Shown here piece by piece: positions 1-6,245 of a stretch of DNA of 12,321 bases. Position 1 is the stretch's first letter. Each line of letters opens with the position of its first letter. The translations under genes were made by a program, and so were the position numbers. The notes beneath the pieces were generated by a model that saw only the letters and a program-made list of their open reading frames with translations, searched no databases and was not told the origin of the DNA. The stretch comes from Candidatus Roizmanbacteria bacterium RIFCSPLOWO2_01_FULL_44_13 (lineage in GTDB: Bacteria > Patescibacteriota > Microgenomatia > UBA1406 > GWC2-37-13): assembly GCA_001789855.1 (NCBI GenBank), contig MGAT01000006.1:19858-32178 (forward strand), written 5' to 3'.

Positions 1-1
1 A

Positions 2-421
2 CTGGGGACAACGACAGTCGGGTTGAAAAAAGAAGAGTTAAAAACCTCGCCTTATGAAATCGGTTTAATCTCTCCCGAAGCAGTGAAGATACAAACAGTT
101 TTTGATTTATTTTCTCGAAAGGAATTTGACATTGAGGCGGCGTCTCCGTTCGTTTTCCGGTTGAATACCTTCAACTTCCCGGGATGGACTGCCAACCTCG
201 ACGGTAAAAAAATTGTCATTAATGACCAAAACGACTATAAATTAATAACCGTTTCGGTTCCGCAAGGCACTCACAGACTAAAGTTTAGGTTTACCAACAC
301 GCCCATCAGAACCATGGCAAATTATCTGTCGGCATTATCTGCCCTTTCAATTATTGCTCTTTGGGCAGGAGCTCAAAAAGGTAGTAAGCGGTCCGGGCGC
401 CCGGCTTATCGTACTTCATGA
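2..421 (+). CDS. C-terminal end of a large membrane protein (YfhO/PTPS-related type), 5'-truncated by the window
   Basis: The frame is open from base 2 to a TGA at 419-421 with no stop upstream, so this is the last 139 codons of a longer gene. A TTG at 23 could be called as a start but would sit mid-domain. The visible part is a beta-rich extracytoplasmic segment with the pattern FNFPGWTANLDGKK, then SVPQGTHRLKFRFTNTPIR, followed by a hydrophobic helix (MANYLSALSALSIIALWAG) and a short basic tail. This ending is typical of bacterial YfhO-like or 6-pyruvoyl-tetrahydropterin-synthase-related multi-spanning membrane proteins, which lie near glycosyltransferases and are thought to act in cell-surface glycan assembly. 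Only the C-terminus is visible, so the family call rests on this pattern. Its last 71 bp overlap the convergent gene at 351-1871. Confidence 0.6.
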   Translation: MGTTTVGLKKEELKTSPYEIGLISPEAVKIQTVFDLFSRKEFDIEAASPFVFRLNTFNFPGWTANLDGKKIVINDQNDYKLITVSVPQGTHRLKFRFTNTPIRTMANYLSALSALSIIALWAGAQKGSKRSGRPAYRTS

Positions 422-1871
422 TCAGTTTTATCGGCCACTCTTTCGGAAAGATTTTTCTTTGGGAAAAAACCGCATACACATTGTTGGCGCCAATTTCTTT
501 CTGATTTTCCAGAAGCTGTAACTCCTCAAGCGGCCAGAAACCGCGAATGTCGATTCGATCGCCCGGAAGCAAATGGACATTCAGCATGTCTCCTATAAGT
601 CCGAAGTTTCCTTCGGCGAGTAAGATGACCGGTTTGTCCGCCGACTTGGCTCTGGCAAACTCCATAATCTCGCGAGTTCCATATCCGGCGCATTCACCTT
701 CGATATACTGGCCGCGGTCGATTTCCGGAAAAGGGAGCAGAGGTTGATTAAAGAGGATAATCCAACCGTAATACAAAGAAACAATTATTGCTGCCGCCAA
801 AATTAATTTAGATAGGGATCGTTTCAGTTGACCGACGTAAAAACTAGCGGTCAGAAGAAGCATGGTCGCAAAAAAGATCAAATAGCGTGGGAAAATAACC
901 TTTGAGAAAAAGGCGACCGCCAAAAAAGACAAGACGAGCCAGCTCGACAAATAGAGAGCGAGGCCCTTGTCCTTTTTAAATAAACCGGCGAAGCCAATTA
1001 CACCCAGTATGCCTACTAGATAACCCAACTCGGAAAATACATAATAAGGAATTATTTGCAGGTTGTGCCAGAAAACGGCGAAGGGATTTTTCATAAATTC
1101 AGCGTAGGTCATGACGAATGTGGTGTTTTTTTCGGCGATGTAATGCATGAAGGGAGAAAGGCGTTGAATATTGTAAAGGGCGAGAGCCAAGAAGGCGACT
1201 AGCCCCAAAAGAATTAAATAATTGACCGACTCCAAAACAAATTTCTTTTTGTTTTTGAATAAATTTATAACGGGGGCGAGGACAGAAAGCCCAAGAAAAA
1301 GCCTCGCCGTCGATTTAGTCAAGAGAGTCAAGCCAGCGATTAAGCCAAAAATAAGAGCGATGTCGAGGCGGAGATTTTTTATCAGGAGAATGGAAAAGAA
1401 TAAAATCCAAACGAACCCGGCATTGACCGCCGAGTCAGCCAAAGCCATCCGGTCATAAAACAAAAAGAACGGAGTGATAATGTAGAGAAAGCTGCCGATA
1501 AAGGCAATTCGCTTGTTGAATAAATAATATAACAAGGCAAAAATTCCCGTGATGGCGGCGAACCCCGAAGCGACTCCAAAAAGACGCCCGGCAAAAAGGG
1601 CTTGAGTCGGAAATAGCTTCAAGAAAGGAATCGTCAGCCAGGTCTGGAGTGGCTGTCTGCCGTCGGTCAGGGAAATAAACCTCCAGGAAGCATCTTTCCA
1701 GGCGACCTTGGCCCACCTGATATAAATTCCCTCGTCGCAAAATATGGGCAACTTCTCTAAATTTATTAAGCGCGTAACAAAAAATAAAACCAAAAGAACA
1801 ACTGCTAATAAAATATCGAAACGGTTAAAATTCTTTTTAAGAAAGGTCCAAATAGAGCGGATGTCAAACAT
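351..1871 (-). CDS. GT-C family (GT39/PMT-like) membrane glycosyltransferase
   Basis: This 506-residue polytopic protein should transfer a sugar from a polyprenyl-phosphate carrier to an acceptor on the outer face of the membrane. It opens with a helix (about residues 19-34), then the first extracytoplasmic loop with the family's acidic pair in CDEG (D46, E47) and a later DGRQP (70-74), corresponding to the KPP/HP loop of ArnT/PMT enzymes. Many transmembrane helices follow, then a soluble C-terminal part of about 120 residues. The ATG at 1869-1871 is the natural start: it immediately precedes the first helix and follows a TATAAT box by 13 nt, with no Shine-Dalgarno. It diverges from the GT2 gene at 1908 and overlaps the upstream gene's 3' end by 71 bp tail to tail. 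Donor and acceptor cannot be read from sequence. The fold class is well supported, the exact family less so. Confidence 0.85.
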   Translation of the reverse strand: MFDIRSIWTFLKKNFNRFDILLAVVLLVLFFVTRLINLEKLPIFCDEGIYIRWAKVAWKDASWRFISLTDGRQPLQTWLTIPFLKLFPTQALFAGRLFGVASGFAAITGIFALLYYLFNKRIAFIGSFLYIITPFFLFYDRMALADSAVNAGFVWILFFSILLIKNLRLDIALIFGLIAGLTLLTKSTARLFLGLSVLAPVINLFKNKKKFVLESVNYLILLGLVAFLALALYNIQRLSPFMHYIAEKNTTFVMTYAEFMKNPFAVFWHNLQIIPYYVFSELGYLVGILGVIGFAGLFKKDKGLALYLSSWLVLSFLAVAFFSKVIFPRYLIFFATMLLLTASFYVGQLKRSLSKLILAAAIIVSLYYGWIILFNQPLLPFPEIDRGQYIEGECAGYGTREIMEFARAKSADKPVILLAEGNFGLIGDMLNVHLLPGDRIDIRGFWPLEELQLLENQKEIGANNVYAVFSQRKIFPKEWPIKLIMKYDKPGARTAYYLFELLPKEQ

Positions 1872-1884
1872 AAATTATAAAAAT

Positions 1885-1912
1885 ATTATACAATAATTCT
1901 GATTTCTATGAA
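1885..1912 (-). promoter_or_regulatory. Probable promoter of the 351-1871 glycosyltransferase gene
   Basis: On the minus strand there is a perfect TATAAT (1885-1890), preceded after 16 nt by TTCATA (1907-1912), which matches four of six bases of a sigma-70 -35 box. Transcription would start near 1878, about 7 nt before the ATG, giving a nearly leaderless mRNA. A second TATAAT at 1874-1879 would start transcription inside the coding region and is less likely to be the functional one. Confidence 0.5.
1889..1894 (+). promoter_or_regulatory. Probable -10 box of the GT2 gene at 1908
   Basis: TACAAT on the plus strand ends 13 nt before the ATG at 1908. It overlaps the -10 of the divergent gene by two bases. 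No clear -35 is seen; CAAACA at 1865-1870 is only a weak half match. The predicted leader is about 7 nt with no Shine-Dalgarno sequence. Confidence 0.4.
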
Positions 1913-2837
1913 ATACTCGGTTGTCCTGCCGGTTTACAACGAAGAAGAGAATTTGCCGACCCTTTATAAAAGAATCATTAAAGTTTTAACTTCTCTTAAA
2001 GCAGACTATGAAATTATTTTTGTCAACGACGGTTCAAACGACAAAACTAAAAACATTCTTGTCAATCTCAACAAGAAAAATCCACGGGTAAAAATCATCA
2101 ATTTCTCCCGCAACTTCGGTCACCAAACTGCGGTTTCGGCTGGCCTTCAACATACATCGGGAGAGGTCGCGGCGATACTCGATGCGGATCTCCAGGATCC
2201 CCCGGAAATTCTCCCTAAATTTTTTGCCAAATTAGATCAAGGCTTTGACGTTGTTTATGCGGTGAGGAAGAAAAGAAAAGAAAACATTATCAAGGTGATG
2301 GCCTACAGCTTGTTTTATAAACTTCTCCACGTCATCGCCTCCGTCAATATCCCCCTGGACTCCGGCGACTTTTGTGTTTTGAGTCAGAGAATGGTGAAAA
2401 CGATCAACTCATTTCCGGAAAGAAACCGTTTCGTCAGGGGACTCCGGAGCTGGGCCGGTTTTAAGCAGGTCGGACTCGAATACGAGCGCGATCAAAGATT
2501 TGCCGGCGAAAGCAAATACGGCTTAAGAAAAATGTTAAAGCTCGCCTTCGACGGGATTTTTTCTTTTTCCTTCATTCCTTTGCAGATCATGTTTTTCCTT
2601 GGGTCGATTTCTTTAGCGCTGTCGCTTATCGGCAGCCTTTGGGCGGTTTATATGAGATTTTTTACGACGGCCTACAATCGGGTGCCCGGTTTTGCCACGA
2701 CGATCATTTTGATTATGTTCGTCGGCGGGCTGCAGCTGTTTTCTATCGGAGTCATGGGAGAGTATTTGCGCCGTATCTATGATGAAGTAAAGCAAAGACC
2801 CCTCTACATCATCGAATCAAAGGTTGGATTCGAGTAA
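1908..2837 (+). CDS. Polyprenyl-phosphate glycosyltransferase, GtrB/ArnC/DPM1-like GT2 with C-terminal membrane anchor
   Basis: This 309-residue protein belongs to the GT2 family that moves a sugar from a nucleotide donor onto undecaprenyl/dolichyl phosphate at the cytoplasmic membrane face. The GT-A nucleotide-binding start is VVLPVYNEEEN, followed by VNDGSNDKT (39-47) and the metal-binding DADLQDPPE (92-100). The acceptor-side motifs DSGDF (151-155), ERNRFVRGLRSW (171-182) and RFAGESKYG (197-205) follow. Two transmembrane helices (about 225-250 and 262-285) precede the family-typical ending GEYLRRIYDEVKQRPLYI. Full length and intact. The ATG at 1908 is chosen because the conserved beta strand begins at residue 3. 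It likely supplies lipid-linked sugar to the GT-C enzymes around it. The sugar (glucose, mannose, aminoarabinose) is not determinable. Its last 21 bp overlap the convergent GT-C gene. Confidence 0.9.
   Translation: MKYSVVLPVYNEEENLPTLYKRIIKVLTSLKADYEIIFVNDGSNDKTKNILVNLNKKNPRVKIINFSRNFGHQTAVSAGLQHTSGEVAAILDADLQDPPEILPKFFAKLDQGFDVVYAVRKKRKENIIKVMAYSLFYKLLHVIASVNIPLDSGDFCVLSQRMVKTINSFPERNRFVRGLRSWAGFKQVGLEYERDQRFAGESKYGLRKMLKLAFDGIFSFSFIPLQIMFFLGSISLALSLIGSLWAVYMRFFTTAYNRVPGFATTIILIMFVGGLQLFSIGVMGEYLRRIYDEVKQRPLYIIESKVGFE
2812..2833. terminator. Hairpin across the convergent gene ends, weak terminator candidate
   Basis: TCGAATC (2812-2818) and GATTCGA (2827-2833) form a perfect 7-bp inverted repeat with an 8-nt loop, lying exactly over the overlapping stop regions of the two convergent genes. 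On the plus strand a run of seven T follows only about 20 nt later (2853-2859), and the minus strand has no T-run. It is therefore not a textbook intrinsic terminator, and the stem is AT-balanced rather than GC-rich. Confidence 0.3.
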
Positions 2838-4247
2838 ATAGTAATCTCCGTATTTTTTTATCGCACCTTTGAACCAGTTCAGATAATTTATGTCATCTTT
2901 GTCGACTACAAAACACCCCGGATTGCCGAAGATAGCATTAAAATTGTTTGTGTCGTAATAAAAATCAACCCTCTTTCCGAAGTAATAGACCATCGACGGG
3001 TGGTCGCCCCACCATTTCGTCGTCGTTATGAGGAGTCCGAGCCCCTCCAGGGTGGCAAAGCTACCTCGCGTGGTTTTGTTGATGAGGACGTTCAACGACC
3101 GGCAATCGCGCTTGGCGTCTATCGCCAAACGATAGTAGGGTTCGGGCTTGGAGTAAGAAACCGCCAAAACGTTGGTTTTTATAAAGGACTGGTAAAACAG
3201 AATGCCGACCAGACCCACCGACAGCAACAACGTCAAGGGTTTTTTGTTAATTTGTTTTAGCGAGCCGACGGCGAGATAAGCAAACTGGGGAATGGCCGGA
3301 TAAAAATACCAGAAAATCTTCGTTTTGGTCAGGTTCAAAAAAATAAACCAGGGAAGAAGATAAAAAGAAACAAAGAGATCTTTGAAAGAAAGCTTTTTTC
3401 TGAAAAAATTTACGAGGGTTATTATTCCTCCGACAATCGCCAGATAAAAGAAATATCCCATCTGGCCAATCGCCTCGGTTATATAAAAAATTCTTTCTCC
3501 GAAGTGAAATTCGATTGAAGAGGTGACGCGGCGAAAGTGAGATTCAATAATGTGCTGTACCCAGAATTGTTTTCCGAAGATCAACATCATGGCGGCAAAC
3601 CACGACAGTAGAATTAAGCTCTGGAAAACAATCTGCCTGATCCTTTTATAAAATTGCTTTTTTTTAGTTTCCCCGGTTGTATATGTATACAAGTAATAGA
3701 CAAACATCATGACGGCGGGGTAAAAACCGATGAGTGACTTACCCATTACGGCGATGAAAAGAAAAAATAGCGAGGCAAAAAAATTTTCGAAAAAAAGCAC
3801 ATAACCCAACCAGCCGAAAAGAATAAATATATCGAGATTGACCGTTTGCGCCCTTTGTAAAAACAAAGGGGTGAGTGCGGTGACGGCGACTGTAAGAGTC
3901 GACAAAAAATTATTTTTTAAAACGCGGTTAAAAAAATTATAGACAAAGACAAGAACAAACACCGACACAATCAGGCTGAACAACCTGGTGGTTATTTCGG
4001 GGGGTAGGCCGAAAGAGAGTTTTAAAATTATGCCGTAAAGCAGAGGAATCAGCGGCGGCTTGTCCAGCCAGTATGTTCCTTGCCAGACAGGAAAAAGAAA
4101 TTTTTTTTGCTCGATCATTTCGCGACCGGTTTGGACGTAGAGCGATTCGTCCCAGTCATAAAAAGGGGTCGGCTGAAAAATTATTTTGTAAGCAATGACT
4201 AAGAAGAAAAAAATCAGGAACAAAGTCACCGGCCAGTGCTTTTTCAT
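2817..4247 (-). CDS. GT-C family (GT39/PMT-like) membrane glycosyltransferase, last gene of the four-gene unit
   Basis: A 476-residue multi-spanning protein with the classic GT39/ArnT signature early on: DWDESLYVQTG (31-41) in the first extracytoplasmic loop, with D33-E34 as the acidic pair, and YWLDKPPLIP (59-68) in the same loop. About ten hydrophobic helices follow, then a soluble C-terminal segment. The expected role is transfer of a sugar from a polyprenyl-phosphate carrier on the outer membrane face. The ATG shares an ATGA overlap (4244-4247) with the stop of the preceding gene and has no Shine-Dalgarno, so translation is probably coupled. It is the 3'-most gene of the 7710-to-2817 operon and overlaps the convergent GT2 gene by 21 bp. 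Substrate unknown. Confidence 0.87.
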   Translation of the reverse strand: MKKHWPVTLFLIFFFLVIAYKIIFQPTPFYDWDESLYVQTGREMIEQKKFLFPVWQGTYWLDKPPLIPLLYGIILKLSFGLPPEITTRLFSLIVSVFVLVFVYNFFNRVLKNNFLSTLTVAVTALTPLFLQRAQTVNLDIFILFGWLGYVLFFENFFASLFFLFIAVMGKSLIGFYPAVMMFVYYLYTYTTGETKKKQFYKRIRQIVFQSLILLSWFAAMMLIFGKQFWVQHIIESHFRRVTSSIEFHFGERIFYITEAIGQMGYFFYLAIVGGIITLVNFFRKKLSFKDLFVSFYLLPWFIFLNLTKTKIFWYFYPAIPQFAYLAVGSLKQINKKPLTLLLSVGLVGILFYQSFIKTNVLAVSYSKPEPYYRLAIDAKRDCRSLNVLINKTTRGSFATLEGLGLLITTTKWWGDHPSMVYYFGKRVDFYYDTNNFNAIFGNPGCFVVDKDDINYLNWFKGAIKKYGDYYLLESNL

Positions 4248-5506
4248 TTGATTATTTTATTCAAAGGTTTTCTAATCTCAAATGCCTTGTCAAAAACGGG
4301 GGCTTGGTATTTGAAATAGGTACGAACCTCGTAAATAGAAGAAAGAAGAATTAAGATAACAATAATTATTTGCCAAACATTGCGCTTAGCGGCAGTAATT
4401 GCCTGTCCGATAAAATACACCACAGCCGGAATGGCGGTAAAAGTCCGGAGCATATTTGGGTTTTCCCAAGGGTAGATCATAATCGACGGGAAAAGGGAGA
4501 CAATAAAATAAAACATAAAAAACCGATTATAAAGACTCTTCCAGTCCCTGATTGAAATGATGAGCCCGGCGATAAATAGAATCCCCAGGATCGGATTCAG
4601 GGCCGGCTTGCCCGGATAGTTATGACGCCCGTTCAAGTCTCCCTTAATATTGAACATTCCGGAAATAGAGGTAATATTTTGCAACGTTCCGTTTACCTTT
4701 TCGGCAATGGTCATTTCCTGATTTTTCCAAAACAGCAACCGGTCCACCCGGGCATCTTGATTTCTCAATAAATAAAGAGAGAGGGGAGCAGTAATAATGA
4801 TAAAAGGAACCAAGAAAAATAATAATTGTTTAATTGCCGACTTATTCCATTTTTTAAATAGAAGAAAACTCAAGGGTAATAGGAAAAAGATTCTGCCCGG
4901 GGTATAAGAATTAAAGGCAAGGCCGGCAAATAAACCACTAAGTATTAAAAAAATCCTCGATACCATAGTTTTCGCGAGCCACTGCGCTTGCGGACTAAAC
5001 TCGCTCGAACTAGGTATCTGCGGGCTTTTTTTATTAGACCCCCCTGTCGCCATGAATAGGAAATATATAGACGCGAGCTCGAGAAATAAAAGAAGTGTCG
5101 CTTCAAAGGAAAAGCGGGCGAAATTGAAAAACCAGCGCGACGATAGAAATATAAGAGCGGATAAAACAAAAAACAACGGGCCTTGTTTATTAAAAATCTT
5201 CTTAATTATTAAGTAAAAAAATAATACCGACAAAATACCAAAAAGGGCAGAGGGAAAACGAAGGCCAAAATTATTTACTCCAAAAACTTTAAAGGAAAAA
5301 AAAATGATATAGAAATAAAGAGTAGGATGGCCGGTCGCTAAATTAGAATAAGGTTGGTAGGGGGTTCCCTCTAGAGATTTAGCCAATCGGCCAAATTCGA
5401 CTTCGTCAAAACTCAAGTTCTGCGGGACTTTATTGAATTGGAAAAAAATAATCGACGCCGATAATAGAATAACAACGATCAAGCCAACGAATTTTTTAAA
5501 CCTCAT
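4244..5506 (-). CDS. GT-C family (GT39/PMT-like) membrane glycosyltransferase carrying an in-frame inserted loop
   Basis: A 420-residue polytopic membrane protein. The first loop has SFDEVEFGR (32-40), with D34-E35 as the catalytic acidic pair, and ATGHPTLYF (57-65) as the HP loop. NFARFSFEATLLLF (128-141) and the helix-loop SGLFAGLAFNSYTPGR (190-205) also match GT39 enzymes of this type. The join between those two parts (about residues 153-184) is odd: instead of the short linker of 5 to 10 residues seen in its neighbours here, there is a hydrophilic stretch rich in S, Q, P and K. It is encoded in large part by a GC-rich imperfect palindrome. The reading frame stays open, so the gene is probably functional. 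The start ATG lies in an 11-bp overlap with the upstream GT2 gene, indicating translational coupling. Substrate unknown. Confidence 0.83.
   Translation of the reverse strand: MRFKKFVGLIVVILLSASIIFFQFNKVPQNLSFDEVEFGRLAKSLEGTPYQPYSNLATGHPTLYFYIIFFSFKVFGVNNFGLRFPSALFGILSVLFFYLIIKKIFNKQGPLFFVLSALIFLSSRWFFNFARFSFEATLLLFLELASIYFLFMATGGSNKKSPQIPSSSEFSPQAQWLAKTMVSRIFLILSGLFAGLAFNSYTPGRIFFLLPLSFLLFKKWNKSAIKQLLFFLVPFIIITAPLSLYLLRNQDARVDRLLFWKNQEMTIAEKVNGTLQNITSISGMFNIKGDLNGRHNYPGKPALNPILGILFIAGLIISIRDWKSLYNRFFMFYFIVSLFPSIMIYPWENPNMLRTFTAIPAVVYFIGQAITAAKRNVWQIIIVILILLSSIYEVRTYFKYQAPVFDKAFEIRKPLNKIIK
4959..5018. repeat. Imperfect palindromic element inside a GT-C coding region
   Basis: The outer arms GATACCATAGTT (4959-4970) and AACTAGGTATC (5008-5018) pair over 11 bp with one bulged A at 4965. 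An inner stem pairs GCGAG (4974-4978) with CTCGC (5000-5004). The element spans 60 bp, a multiple of three, and keeps the host frame open, encoding residues about 163-183. Bases 4971-5025 hold 33 G/C of 55, clearly richer than the flanking AT-rich coding DNA. No second copy was seen in this window, so whether it is a dispersed repeat is unproven. Confidence 0.5.
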
Positions 5507-6245
5507 ACCTGCCGGTTAAGTCGTAATACTTAATTCTAAGAATATCAATCATGGTCTCGACAGAATCCCTCAAAAAATTAACGTTCTTCGTTTCCACGTG
5601 TCGCCAGATGACGGGGACTTCAATAATTTTAAATTTTAGCCGCCTCGCCAAAAACAAGAATTCCAAGTCAAATCCAGCCGAAACAGATGACCCTTTGGCG
5701 CGTCTTGTATCGTGAAAAACGCGGAGTTTATCAATAATTTTCAAAGCGGCTTTTTTTTCAAAAAGTTTAAACCCGCACTGGGTGTCTTTGACACCTTTCA
5801 GCCCGATGATGAGATTTCGGACGACAATAAATCCGGAAGCCATGAGTTTTCTTAAAAACGGGGCACCGGCGCGGCTGCTGTCGCGGGACCCGACAATTAC
5901 TTTCCCTCCGGCCTCAATTTGGGCGAGCAATTTTCCCGCTTCTTCGATGGGGGTCGCCAGGTCGATGTCGGAAAACATTACGTAATTCCCCTGGGCATGA
6001 TTGATACCGGTAATGACGGCAAAGGCCTTGCCCTGGTGGGAGTTTTCAACCAAGCGGAATTTTAGAAATGTCTTTAAATATTTATTTTTAATAACCGTCT
6101 TTGAAGAATCGGTCGAACCGTCGTCGACGATAATGACTTCAGAAAACCGGTCGTCTCCTGCGGTAAAGTTTCCAATTTTATCCAACACTCCTTTTTGGAT
6201 GTTGGCCTCTTCGTTATAGCAAGGGATGATTAAACTAATTTTCAT
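5496..6245 (-). CDS. Dolichyl/polyprenyl-phosphate glucosyltransferase-like GT2 (DPG-synthase type), soluble
   Basis: A 249-residue GT2 enzyme expected to transfer a sugar from a nucleotide donor to polyprenyl phosphate on the cytoplasmic side. The GT-A fold is evident from ISLIIPCYNEEANI (3-16), IVDDGSTDSS (39-48), the metal-binding SDIDLATPIEE (92-102) with D93 and D95, VGSRDSSRAG (118-127), the family-typical DTQCGFKLFEK (154-164), AGFDLEFLFLARR (190-202) and EVPVIWRH (209-216). Together these match the Alg5/DPG-synthase group rather than the GtrB group. Unlike the GT2 at 1908, it has no C-terminal membrane helices, so it would associate peripherally. It is second in the four-gene unit, overlapping the GT-C genes on both sides by 11 bp (6235-6245 and 5496-5506), which suggests it makes the donor lipid they use. 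The sugar identity is inferred only by family. Confidence 0.88.
   Translation of the reverse strand: MKISLIIPCYNEEANIQKGVLDKIGNFTAGDDRFSEVIIVDDGSTDSSKTVIKNKYLKTFLKFRLVENSHQGKAFAVITGINHAQGNYVMFSDIDLATPIEEAGKLLAQIEAGGKVIVGSRDSSRAGAPFLRKLMASGFIVVRNLIIGLKGVKDTQCGFKLFEKKAALKIIDKLRVFHDTRRAKGSSVSAGFDLEFLFLARRLKFKIIEVPVIWRHVETKNVNFLRDSVETMIDILRIKYYDLTGRYEV

Noticed and set aside
3677..3692. 16-nt near-palindrome TTGTATA-TG-TATACAA
   Set aside because: It results from low-complexity Tyr/Thr codons in the GT-C coding sequence and has no gene-boundary or repeat context.
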